Part shown: piece by piece, positions 47,452-57,945 of the stretch
How positions within the stretch are numbered: position 1 is the stretch's first letter
Layout: each line of letters opens with the position of its first letter
Source of the DNA: Strobilurus pachycystidiatus
Lineage: Eukaryota; Basidiomycota; Agaricomycetes; Agaricales; Physalacriaceae
DNA length: 64,000 bases
Assembly: GCA_019915135.1 (NCBI GenBank)
Contig: JAHLMK010000013.1
Coordinates: forward strand, 372,001-436,000
Reading direction: 5' to 3'
Made by a program: the position numbers and the translations under genes
Notes under the pieces: model-generated
The model's database searches: none
Told to the model about the DNA's origin: nothing
What the model saw: only the letters and a program-made list of their open reading frames with translations

Positions 47452-48636
47452 ATGTTTTCCTACGCCTTTTCGACGGGCAAGTTGTTTCCCCGCCGCATAA
47501 CCCGTCGTGCTAACTTTCTTGGTGACAGCCAGCACATATTTCCATTTACCCGTGGACGAAAAGGAAGATAAAGACATCGAGAGCTACCAGCGAAGATACA
47601 TAACTTGGACTGCAGAACCATCGGGACTCTCTACAACATCCTCCTCCTCCCCCTCTCCACATTCCTCCCCCGAACACCACTACGACCCGCGACGTTACGA
47701 CACCTTACGCGAGGTGTTGGATAACGACGATCTCTACAAAGTCCTCGGTGTTGCAAAAGCAACGCATCTCGATAAGAGCACCCTGAGACGAGCATATCTA
47801 TCGCGCAGCCGCGCCTGCCATCCAGAGTACGCCCGCCATCTTCATGTTCGTGTACCCGCAGGCTGACATGCTCACCTCGGCCAGTAAATTCCCTGCCGAC
47901 GAGCCCGACGCCACCCTCGCCTTTCAGAAGGTGGCCGTGGCATATGATATTCTTAGTAAACCTTCTTCGCGACGCCTCTACGATTCCCGCTCTCCCTCCT
48001 CGTCCTATGATGTCTTTTCCGCCCACCCAGCGGGGCATGCCGAAGAGACGTTCCGGAGTGTCATTATCGGTGTATTCAATGACTTTCTTGATGGCGATCT
48101 CGAAGTCATAAGATCGCTGTTAAGTGAGTCCCTCAACCCCACTTTGCAGTTCGAGCTCATCTCGCTGACATCTGTTTCGCAGAAGCGATAAACGATATCA
48201 ATCCTGCGCTTAGTCTGGGCGAGGAGGGAATAAATTCTGTGCTGACCACTCTACAACGAATACGACAGCGGGCCCTCAGTACGTTGCCCGGCCTCAATTA
48301 CACGCACCTGCGCTGATTTCCCATGACTCTACTCTAGCCTGTCGAACGTGTATATACGCCCTACACAGCGAACTCAGCCACCTCCTCGAGGTACAGCATG
48401 CGCTGCGGCAGCTATCGTACTTTGACCTGTTTGGGCGGTCACGGCTGACCATACAGCTCACGCGCATCACCCTCCGCCTGCCCATCGCTGTGGAAAAGGC
48501 GATCACAGAGCAGAACATCGCATACGGCGTCGACGCAGATAACGCGACGGCGGGTGCACCGTTATTACCGAGTAAAGTCACCTTGCTCATACGGGGCGTC
48601 GACGTAGCGCTCGAAAAAATGGAGAAAATTCTGTAG
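47452..48636 (+). CDS. J-domain (DnaJ/Hsp40-like) protein
   Basis: Five exons, about 320 residues. Starting at the ATG at 47452, a 52-nt intron with a GCTAAC branch point (about 47481-47532) joins MFSYAFSTGN to TYFHLPVDEKEDKDIES. The J domain runs from LYKVLGVAKATHLDKSTLRR to AFQKVAVAYDILSKPSSR. The HPD motif is present but split: CAT CCA GA ends one exon (47828) and T begins the next after the intron at about 47829-47885, giving HPDKFP. Two more exons give a helical C-terminal region (LEVQHALRQLSYFDLF, VTLLIRGVDVALEKM). No zinc-finger or Gly/Phe region is seen, so it is a class C J protein. It should stimulate an Hsp70; the partner and compartment are unknown, although a short basic/hydrophobic N-terminus leaves mitochondria possible. 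Confidence 0.82.
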
Positions 48637-48987
48637 TACTAGCGGAACTCGGTTTTCCATTTTCATTGGGTATTTATTCGTCACTACCTCTGTCGCTCAA
48701 GATCACCGCTATCCTACTAATTAGACATTTATTTGTAGTGTATTTATACATGTAGTTTTTTTTTCCGTGCGATAGATTCACTGTGCTTTGTAGGAGATAG
48801 AGACTCGGAGTCAATTTGTATGCATCACCGCTTTGTACTGTAACTATGGTTGGACCTGGTAGCAGGCACATCTCACTGTCAGGCGGGGATTCGCGGGGGC
48901 GTGATGGCATCCGGTTATCTAACCGAATCGGACCCTCTCCGTTGGCCTCTCATCTACCTCCATGTAAGCCCGATGACAGCGATGTAA
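48637..48987. other. Intergenic, no gene
   Basis: 3' flank of the J-domain gene, with a T9 tract near 48758-48766. Nothing else is seen. Confidence 0.5.
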
Positions 48988-49390
48988 CTTACAGCGCTTT
49001 CGGAAACTGTTGGCCGCGCCGGTTTTTCTGATTGAAAAAATAAAATGACCCAAAAAGGAAATTTCCCGTTGGGTCTTCTTCCGTCGCGTTCCCCGTCGTC
49101 GTCGCGCAAAAGCCTGCACATCCAGTAACCTTCCAAGGTCTGGGATGTCTGCATCCTCTCCTGGGGATGATTTCATACCCTCATGTACCCACGCTGATCT
49201 TGTGGTGCACCTTACTAGACATCTAGAATTTAACAAAACCTCCTCATACCAGTTCTATGATTGCGAAGAACCCACTCAACCTAAACGGAAGAAGAGCCAC
49301 ACAGAAATTTCCCTTTTGGGTGATTATTGATTTAATCCAAACGTGAGAAAAAAAATGGGCGCGGCCAACAGTTTCCGAAAGCGCTGTAAG
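48988..49390. mobile_element. MITE-like inverted-repeat element (403 bp)
   Basis: The ends are inverted copies of about 95-105 bp: 48988 onward reads CTTACAGCGCTTTCGGAAAC and continues TGTTGGCCGCGCC, and the reverse complement of 49390 backwards reads the same, followed in both arms by a T-rich stretch and GGAAATTTC...CTTCTTCCG. The internal 200 bp codes for nothing recognised. No clear target duplication is visible. Short length, long TIRs and lack of an open frame fit a non-autonomous DNA transposon. Confidence 0.65.
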
Positions 49391-50519
49391 CTGTGCCGAC
49401 GTCAAACGCATAGGTTTCGAGCCAAGTCGCAGAAACTGTACGGAACTGATATTCTGATTCCACTGTTTCGCCCTGCTAGTCTGCAGCTGCTTTGACCCGC
49501 CCACTTTGCTCCATATTCCGATCTCTGCATAGTAGGAACTGTCCACCAATCCTCCGAGGCTCTGCCAGGTACATGATATTTATCACAAACTGTGGCTGAC
49601 AGCCTGACACTGGTAAGTGCTATCTAAACGATAAATTTACCTGTTCGAGTCTGGCACGCACCCTCGGGCTCTATCTTGACTCGGACCTAGTCTTGGACTT
49701 ATGTGGGGGGGTCCTCGCAGGCGTGCCTCGGAGTTTTAATAGTGTGATTGCCTTCAAGGCCGACAGCGATCCGAATTGTCGGGCTGTCCCTGGCTGTCCG
49801 TTTCCGGTCATTTGTGATCTTTCGCACTTGAGCGGCACCCTCATCGATAGTATTTCTTGCAACCAGTCTACTGCGCAACGACTCTCATTCGAGAGCAAAA
49901 TGGATCTAGATGTACATCTATCATGGGACGATCCGCCTTCGGCCACCCCGATGAACCATGGTGATGGGGATGATGAACGAAAAAGACAAGTTACAGCGAG
50001 GCTCGAGCGACATCATGAGCCCAATTAGGACGAGATCTGAATCTCGGGCCCTGGCGGCATGGCGGCGCAGGAAGGCAATCATGATAATTCAAGCTCCGAG
50101 GCACGCCTGCCAAGGGCCCCCTACATACGTTCCAGACTCTACAGGTGTGAACGACTTATCTTCACACATCGTTGAGTTTGGTTTCGAGACTAACTCGGAC
50201 CCTCTCTCGACGCAAAAATTTCTCTCCAGTGCTGCAGGATGTCTTGTGACGAATGGCCTGCCTATTCACACTTGTTCACAGCAATGGTACAATCAGACGC
50301 CAGTGAGTATCTTCAGCTGACGACTCCTTCTCCACAGGGATGTGCGGGTGCCATAGTACTAACATGTCAATACTCTTCGAAGGAGTGTTGCTCATCCCTC
50401 ATGTGAGGAATGGGTGCTAGGTTCGTGTGAATAGCTTTAACGATGTTCTCGGTGATATACATCCGAATCTAGCTCTCCTGCCAAAGCTGGGGTGGGTATA
50501 TCTGCCATGCCCTATCTTC
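49391..50519. other. Gene-free interval
   Basis: Frames of about 100 codons exist on both strands (for example 49958-50320 on plus) but none shows family features or a spliced extension that I can support. Confidence 0.45.
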
Positions 50520-50937
50520 AACCGGACCTCATGATGAGATCTGTCCTTCCCATCATGACCGGAATTATCGCTACTTATGTGATTCATTTCGACGGTAACC
50601 GTCAAAACCTTTGCAAACTCATCGCTCGGTAGTCACACCTTGATTCTCAACGAAAGTCTCATTCAGTACGGCGCTGGTATATCCGTTGGACTCTCTGGCT
50701 TGTCGGAAGACTTCGCTATTGGCATCGCTGGCGGTGCAGGTGTTCGCGGGACCGCCCAACAGCCCAGACTTTTCGTCGGCATGGTGTAAGCACATCGTAG
50801 ATCGTGATCTTGATGTCGCCTGCACCGTACGGATAGTCCTGATCTGCAGTCGCGTGAATTGTACTTGACTTACAAGTCGAGTCGTTGCGCTCATTATGGT
50901 GGTCAATACCACCGCCGGTCCACCGGTAAAAGGGTAA
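50520..50937 (+). pseudogene. V-ATPase proteolipid (subunit c, Vma3/Vma11-type) relic
   Basis: Two blocks on the plus strand match the second half of the 16-kDa proteolipid. PDLMMRSVLPIMTGIIATY (50522) corresponds to transmembrane helix 3. [20 protein letters not shown] then [20 protein letters not shown] (50664-50787) corresponds to the loop and start of helix 4, with a final VALIM... tail to the stop at 50935. The two blocks lie in different frames with a stop between them (CGG TAG near 50627). The segment that should hold helix 4 and its proton-carrying Glu (50790-50880) is degenerate, and the first half of the gene is missing. This is a truncated, non-functional copy. Confidence 0.8.
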
Positions 50938-51268
50938 GAAAGCGGCTTGGCGGCTTGGGTTTCGTGTGCTCAACTCCGAGGCCGTGGTGCTAGACTTTTG
51001 ATTCTGAACACGGTCAGATGCAAGTTTATAGTTGTGGACGTATGTATGTCCTGCAAGCGACCTACCTGGTCATATATATAATATGTATGTACATATAGCC
51101 CACGTCTCTTAGCTCAAGTGTACCATTGGAACGATTTGCTTGCGAGAACTTACCTTCGAAGTGACGTCAGTATCGTAATCTTTAGCACGTACGTTTGTTT
51201 CTCACCTGCCTCAAACCACGAAATGCCCGAACCGAGAACTTGTCTCCGACTCTGAACGGTCATCATCA

Positions 51269-54200
51269 ATGGCCGACCGCGCCCAGCCGCTCGTTGTCAA
51301 CGCCGCCCTCGTCGCTCGAATCCACACCTGCCTCGCGTATTCGGCGTTCAGTATTGCCCTTGTCCTCGGCCTACTCTTGCACTACAAGAAGATCGTCAAG
51401 AACGGCATTGCTGGGTACCCGCAGGAGTGGTTTCCAAGCGTCTCCGCCACGTACGTCTTCTCTGCACTCCCACTACCCCACAGCCCTCACCCTCGTCGCG
51501 TTAGTGTCGGAGATTGGTACCCAGAACGGAACCTATTCCAGATTGTCATCGCGCTCACGTCCGGCCCCCGCTTTGGACTCGTCGCGCTCCAGTATGTTCT
51601 ACATCGGCCGTCGGCCCCAAAGCTCGCAAAATCTGTGTTCGTGACGGGGCTGGTCCGCACATTGTCATGCGGCGGTTGGGTGTACATAACCTCAAGCGAT
51701 GACCACGACGTTCACGACGTTAGTATGATCACCTACATGCTATGTAACATTCCTTGGATGCTTGGCACAATCCGATGTACACAAAACACCACTGTACGGA
51801 GAAGACGGTACGCGACAGATTGCTTCTTGTTCAAATGACGCACTCATCATGCCTCCAGGCGCCGTGTCGCCACTGCGTCAGTCGCCCTCTCTTCTCGATG
51901 TTGCCAAGCGCTCATACTTGGTCAGGTTCTTTGTATCCATCATCCCCCTTGTATACTTCTTTGTACAACATAAAGTGCACCGAATACCAGGAGGTTGTAT
52001 TTCCTGTTTCGGTCATCTGGCGCGAAACTGACTGTCCTCCAGCATACACCCACTACAGCTTTTTCGAATGGGCACTCATCATTTTCGACGTCATGTTTGA
52101 CTCTCTTTCCGAACGGGAGTTTAAGGATGCGTCCCTCCAGGTCTGATTCTCTCGCTAGTCTCCAGAATTCGTGCTCATACAGCCCAGGTCACACTGGCCT
52201 CCGTCATTCTTACTACTACAGAGAAGCCTACCAACGAAAGCGATGAGATGTACATTCGCCTTCATCGCCTAGCCTAGTGAATTAAAGCTGATTTGCCAAT
52301 GATAGTTTGGACCCTACTGGCAATAGTCCAAAGCACGTAAAAGGCGCGGCGAAGGTGGCGAACACCACCAACAAGACATCGTCTCCACGTAGCATTAGCT
52401 CATCTTTGACATCTCTATTACATGGATCCACGACAAACTTCATATCTGATCTCTATCTGTGTAAGTACCGTCCCAAACGTAAGAACCACGCACTGACTTT
52501 TGGGAAGCCTATATATTCTGGTCGATCTTTACTTCACTGTCCCGACACTCTTCTATTTCTCTGTTTGGGAGCTCGGCATAGCGGGCCATGAGCTCGCTTT
52601 CCTATCGGTGCTCTCTCCGCTCCTACTGGCCATTCTTCCATTGGTTATACCCGAAAGTCTGCTCCAGTTACTTTCATTTCCTGGACTCGGAGCTTTCGCC
52701 TTGCGGAAACCGTATCACCGACTCATTGTCGTAGCTCCCGCCGCCAGTGCGGCTGTACTGAGACAAGTATTGGCATGGGGTAACAGTGCTTCTGAATATC
52801 AAGCTATTGGTCAGCCATTGGACGATTTCTCAGGTGGCGCCCGCTTACTCTTATTTCAGTAACGGGGATAGGTTTACTTCTAGCGTCTTTGTCTAAGCAC
52901 GCAAATCATTCAAACAACCCCGGTTGGTCGATCCGATATAGTCCTTATTCACGAGTCTGTCTCATATAAACTCTCGCAGTTTGGCCGTTCGTAAACGAGG
53001 CGTCCGGTGGATTCAACAGGACCGGTCTGGCCTTAGCATTCATTGCTTTACTCCAGTTTTCGCTTCGGCCATCTGATTCCTCCAATGTGGCCCGCCACTC
53101 TCGATTACCAGAAGTACCACTTTTATCAGCAGCCCTACCAATAGGAAGTCTCCTATTCATTCTCCACAACTTGTTCTCTGATTCGAGCACGGTTATTGCG
53201 TGGTCGTGGACCGGATTTCAAGACGGCAAACCTCGGGGTCCTCTACCTCACCTACATGGCGCTATCACACTGCTGTTCCAAAGCGTCGGGTTGGCATCTG
53301 CGATAATTGTATCCGGGTGCTCCACGAGCACGTCCCTCCGTGTCTCTCGTATTCTCGACTCGGTATACCTTCTCTCTGGATGCGGATGTTTGTACACTTT
53401 GTACTCGAAACCCAACTGGCTGGGATACATTGGTGGCCTAGGGTATTCGGTGTTCGTCATGTCGTTGATACCCCGAGTGATTTGGCGGGCTACCTCGTCT
53501 GGTACGAACGGTGCCATGGTGTACGGGACCGGGATGCTCGTCTATATTTTACTCACTCTGGCAAGTGTGTGGACCGTAGCATATGCGTTCGTTCCCGGAG
53601 GCGTCTATCTTCGTGAACGGACCGATCTGTGAGACCCATTATCTTTTGAACACTGGCTCATGATGCTAAGATCCTGTCAGAGTTCTCATTGCGCATATCC
53701 TGTGTTTGATTCCCGCGTTTATTGGCCCGACCCTCAAGCTACCCAATGTATTACCAAACGGCACCAAAGTGAGGGCCATTCTGGCTCTAGCCATTATCTC
53801 TACGTTATCTGTACTTGCCACTCTGTATCGCCTGCCCACGAGCCCTATACAACCCTTCCGCCCTGGCCATCGAATGATTCGGGCTGGGATATGGACCATT
53901 CACTTTGGACTCGATAATACTGGTAGAGACAGTCAAAGACGCGTCACAAAACTCATGAGGTAGAATCCATTGCTTCCGTATCAACTACACGCTAATACCT
54001 TTATTAGAGACATGCAACTGGACGTGGTTGGCCTCTTAGAGACGGACTTGCATGTAAGAATCTTCCCGTCGTGGTTCACAAGTCACTGACCTCCCTTGCA
54101 GCGCCAGGTGTACGGCAACAGGGACTTGTGAGTGAATCGAATCACTGGCGTCTAGGCGTTAATCGATTTTGTCCAGAACTCGTATCGCAGTTGAAGATGG

Positions 54201-55205
54201 ATACGTATGTCTGCATGTCTCTTGGTCGACAGGGAAGCTAATGGCATCACAGTACGTCGACCTCGGTCCTGGACCCAACAAGCACACTTGGGGTGCTGTA
54301 CTTCTCTCGAAGGTTTGTATCGTTGATTTGGTGGAAGCCTGGGCTAACTAAACTTGTATTCTCCAGTTCCCCATCATCAATTCTACACATCATCTCCTTC
54401 CCTCTCCTCATGGCGAACTAGCGCCCGCCATCGAGGCTGTACTGGATATGTACGGAACCGCCGTTACAGTCGTTATATCGCACAATGGCCAAGGTGATCC
54501 GTCCAGAACCTATGTCGTCTTCAAAGCTGAGGCGGCCGGTTTCATACAGAGGAGGATCCTTTGGATCGAGAACTTCAGAGCATAGAGCTGGCGCGTATAA
54601 TGAAGGCAGCTCAGCCGAAACCAGTCATCTTCTTGGGCTACGTGGTAACGAAGCCTCTGGCCGTCCGACGTAAGTGCGATGGGATCTGCAAATATCGCGA
54701 CAGGTTCATTGAAAGACTGCCCAGCCTCTCCCTACGAAATCCTCATAGAAGATGGCATGATGCATGACGTGGATCAGGAGGACCACGACCGGTGGTGCGA
54801 ATACATATTGTACAAAGGGCTTTACCGGACGTCGTATGCGCGGATCTCACGAGGCTCTGTTACGGACACTGAACTTCAGGTGGCACAATTCGTTCTGCCC
54901 ATGCATGGGACGACTGTGGTCGATGATTCTTTCGAAGCCAGATATAGACGGGCCAACAAGGAAATGCTGCCAGAGGAACATGTAAGCTGGTTTCGCCCTT
55001 CTTCTCATTCAGTTGATCCACATCGCTGCTTTGGATAGTGGTTCCCGATGGAATATTACGGCAACAGGAAGAAGGGTGGCGTGAATGGACATTTCTACCA
55101 TGTATTTAACACGGTTCGTGTCTAGTCCTTCCCGATGACTTGCGTTGCCCTGATTCATTTCTACAGCCTCTGTACTATGAACTTTCAGAGGGAGCGTTGG
55201 TGTAA
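51269..55205 (+). CDS. Cwh43-like GPI-anchor lipid-remodelling protein
   Basis: Long multi-exon gene starting [20 protein letters not shown] at 51269, about 1,000 residues. The N-terminal part is a PGAP2/FRAG1-type six-helix domain ([37 protein letters not shown]). A multi-helix middle follows (52600-53950: [33 protein letters not shown]). The C-terminal endonuclease/exonuclease/phosphatase-like domain has [51 protein letters not shown] and [16 protein letters not shown], ending at 55205. Some 14 short introns are needed. In yeast, Cwh43 exchanges diacylglycerol for ceramide on GPI anchors. One spot is doubtful: near 52545-52552 [10 protein letters not shown] and [17 protein letters not shown] are in different frames, one base short, and exon joins between 52140 and 52460 are unclear. 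The 3' half is clean. Confidence 0.87.
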
Positions 55206-55686
55206 AACTCGATGCACCGGACTTCGCTTTACGCGTTCGTGTCATCTAGTACATGACGCAGATAGCGATGTATTTATCGAGTTGAGTCTTGCTTTATCAA
55301 ATCTTGTCTCGCATGCTATGCACCAAGGCAGACGGAACTAGGGTAGAGGATTCCAAGGAAGTATGTTGACTTTGCCTACCTGAGATCCACCAACGAGGTC
55401 GTATTCTCTAGGTCGAATGCATGCGAACCACTCTGAGATGTTGCGACACTGAGTCAGACTGACTACTTATCAGACCTTTCGCCCTTCAGGTAATACACGA
55501 CTGGCTCTACTCTACCCCGACCGTCTCGCGATATGTGTCTAGCTGCCGGAGGGACACGCTCTGGTTCACTTCCAGAAGCGTGGTAACCTGTTACCTCGGT
55601 GTACGCGTACACGAACGACAGCCGCGGAGGTCGAGCAATCAAATATGCCCTGGCGCTGCCTAGGACCACACTGGGAATAAGCCAAA
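55206..55686. other. Intergenic, no gene
   Basis: No coding sequence recognised between the Cwh43-like gene and the NAD(P)-binding relic. Confidence 0.45.
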
Positions 55687-56580
55687 ATGTCTTCCACACC
55701 CACCAAAGTTCTCATCCTCGGTGCTACAGGTAAGGTAGGCTATGTCTTCCTTCCTTTGATGGCACGAAACTGAGGCTATCACAGGTTGTATTGGTCCTAT
55801 GCGTCGTTCAGAAAACACTCGAAATGGCTGTTGTAGTTCTCAGTGCCGACAAGGCGAAGAAGCTACGCGACCTCGTCTTTGGACTCGAGGTCGTGTAGGG
55901 ATCACCGGCGGCGGACGTTCTACGCGACCTCACGAAAGACACCGATTATATGATCGACGTGGTACGGATGACTTGACTCGGCGGGTCGTGGCGCTGTTTT
56001 GGATAGACGAAACATTCCCAACTGACAAGGTTTACGACAATGCCGATGCCAAAGAAATGGCGAAGATGCCGTACGATGGACTTCACTGCAACGTCGATCC
56101 TCAAGGCACTTGCAGAAGATCTGTGTATGATTGAATTGATATCTTCATCGACCTGCGATCATTTCCAGCTACATATATTGTGATTCCTGGAGCAGTCTTC
56201 GGTGACATCTCCAGCGCTGTAATTGACGCGGGTATGCAGCGGTACAAATGCTACCATCAGCTCAATACGACCGTCTATATCGGTAAAGGCAAGAATTCGT
56301 TCATATCGACAATTGTGAGTCGTCCTTGAACACCACATCCTATGACTCACGAAACACCCTCTAGTGACCAAATTTGTTAGGATTATATTCCACAGGCTCT
56401 TAAGGCAAACCCTGTTCCACACGGCCCAGAAACTATCCTCTCGCGGAGAACGGTGACATCGAGATGAGCACAGTATCTGTGATCGCAGCCCAGGCAGCGA
56501 AATCACTCTTGTAAAAACGCGACCATAAGATAGAAGAACGTCCGTTACCAGACGCCCAATTTGCTACCTTCCATCCGGGA
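55687..56580 (+). pseudogene. Decayed NAD(P)-binding (atypical SDR/NmrA-like) gene
   Basis: Begins with an ATG and MSSTPTKVLILGATG, the nucleotide-binding Gly motif, then a possible intron and CIG. Later blocks are SADKAKKLRDLVFGLEVV (55850; stop TAG just after), LTKDTDYMIDVV (55935), TYIVIPGAVFGDISSAVID (56172, resembling the conserved core of this family) and NYPLAENGDIEMSTVSVIAA (56430). The blocks are in order but in different frames, with stops between. A spliced rescue of all of them is not apparent. The parent family comprises NAD(P)-dependent epimerase/NmrA-like proteins of about 330-350 residues; activity is not expected here. Confidence 0.65.
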
Positions 56581-57945
56581 GAGTTCGTACGTTGCGGTCT
56601 CGTTTTGTAAGACTTATACTTACTCACAACGTTCGTCCTACTACGGCCCACATAGACCATATTCATTCCTGGTATGGCTGCAACCACACGCTGCACTGGT
56701 ACGAGGGGACATGCCTTGGGCTGGACACCTGAATCTAGATGAAAGGATTTCGAGAAAGACATCAGAGAAGCGGCGCGCAGCTTTAATGGATTCCGTGTAT
56801 AAGAGAGGTTTGAAGGAGAGATATCGCGGCGGCCGGCTTTTTCACCAGAGATCCAAACTAGATAACACAATTCTTGGTTTTTCTTTCCTTCCGCTCACCA
56901 ATAGATATGTCGTGGCTTCTTGCTTCGAAGTAGCGTACGTCTTCGTCGCGTTGTTCACATTCCCGAATCCCGATACATCTCGTCATACACGTCGTCTCGT
57001 TTCCAAGTCCTCGGATACGTATGCTCTCCACAGTGTCTATCATATCGTGCGTGTTGAGTGGATGTCATGATTACATTTGAGGTGGCGAAATTTGGGAGCG
57101 GAGGTGGCCACTACATGCAATCGCCACAGCTGGGTACCACACCGGAACCTAAACTGCCGACGTCAAGCAAATGGCTTAGGTCGTGCCAAGAGTGCCCATA
57201 TTACGGAGTGCGCGACCGACCATGCCACGGGGGTCGGACTTCCGCAGTTGGGTCCGCGCAACAGAACTCCAGAGACCACATTCAAAGTACGTAGTTATGT
57301 TGGAGTACTAGATGTGAGAGAGTACTTACTTCTCGGACGGCGAGCGGACGGCTGGGAGAAGGGATGGGATGCTCAATTCCTCTTAATGAATATTCTCCTG
57401 AGGATCCATGAGTCCCGCGTTCAGGCCGCATCTTGTCTCGGTGCGGTGAGTCGGAGCGGACCAGTTCGGACGCTCCCTACGCTACTGGCAGGGTTCCAGC
57501 TATCAGATAAATTGGCGAACTAGGCACGGACAACGGATGTGCCAAGAGAGTTCGGATGATAAGATTTGCTTGCGCTCGCGCGGTGGGTTGATTGTTCGAA
57601 GAGATGTGTACTTACCGCGGTACGTTGTTACCCTTCCTCTGGTATGCGACTCGTCTCGAAGCCCTTTGTATTCCGGTAGCAGCAAAATGGTCTTGACTCT
57701 TGAATGAATGAGAAGAGACCTCAAGGGGACCCTGCCAAGGCCAAGAGATAAGATGGAGGTTTTAATCTGATTTCTTCTTGTATTTCATCCACTTTTTTTT
57801 ATCTGATTCGATGTAAATTTCACCTTCGCCCCACAGCGCGCCAGTGAAAGAATGTTCTCCCGTGCTTGCGCTCCGGGGTTAAATAGCTCGCTGGGATGAC
57901 TTGGTTCCCTTAGGCCTCATCCTCTTCCCTCTTCCCCCCTCCCCG
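56581..57945. other. Gene-free interval
   Basis: Open frames of 100-170 codons occur (56561-57070, 57077-57523 on plus) but have no recognisable family and no low-complexity or intron pattern that I can defend. The final 150 bases are the leader of the transporter gene. Confidence 0.45.

Noticed and set aside
49958..50320. 120-codon plus-strand frame as a gene
   Set aside because: No recognisable motif, no introns, and it sits between a MITE-like element and a pseudogene; length alone is not enough.
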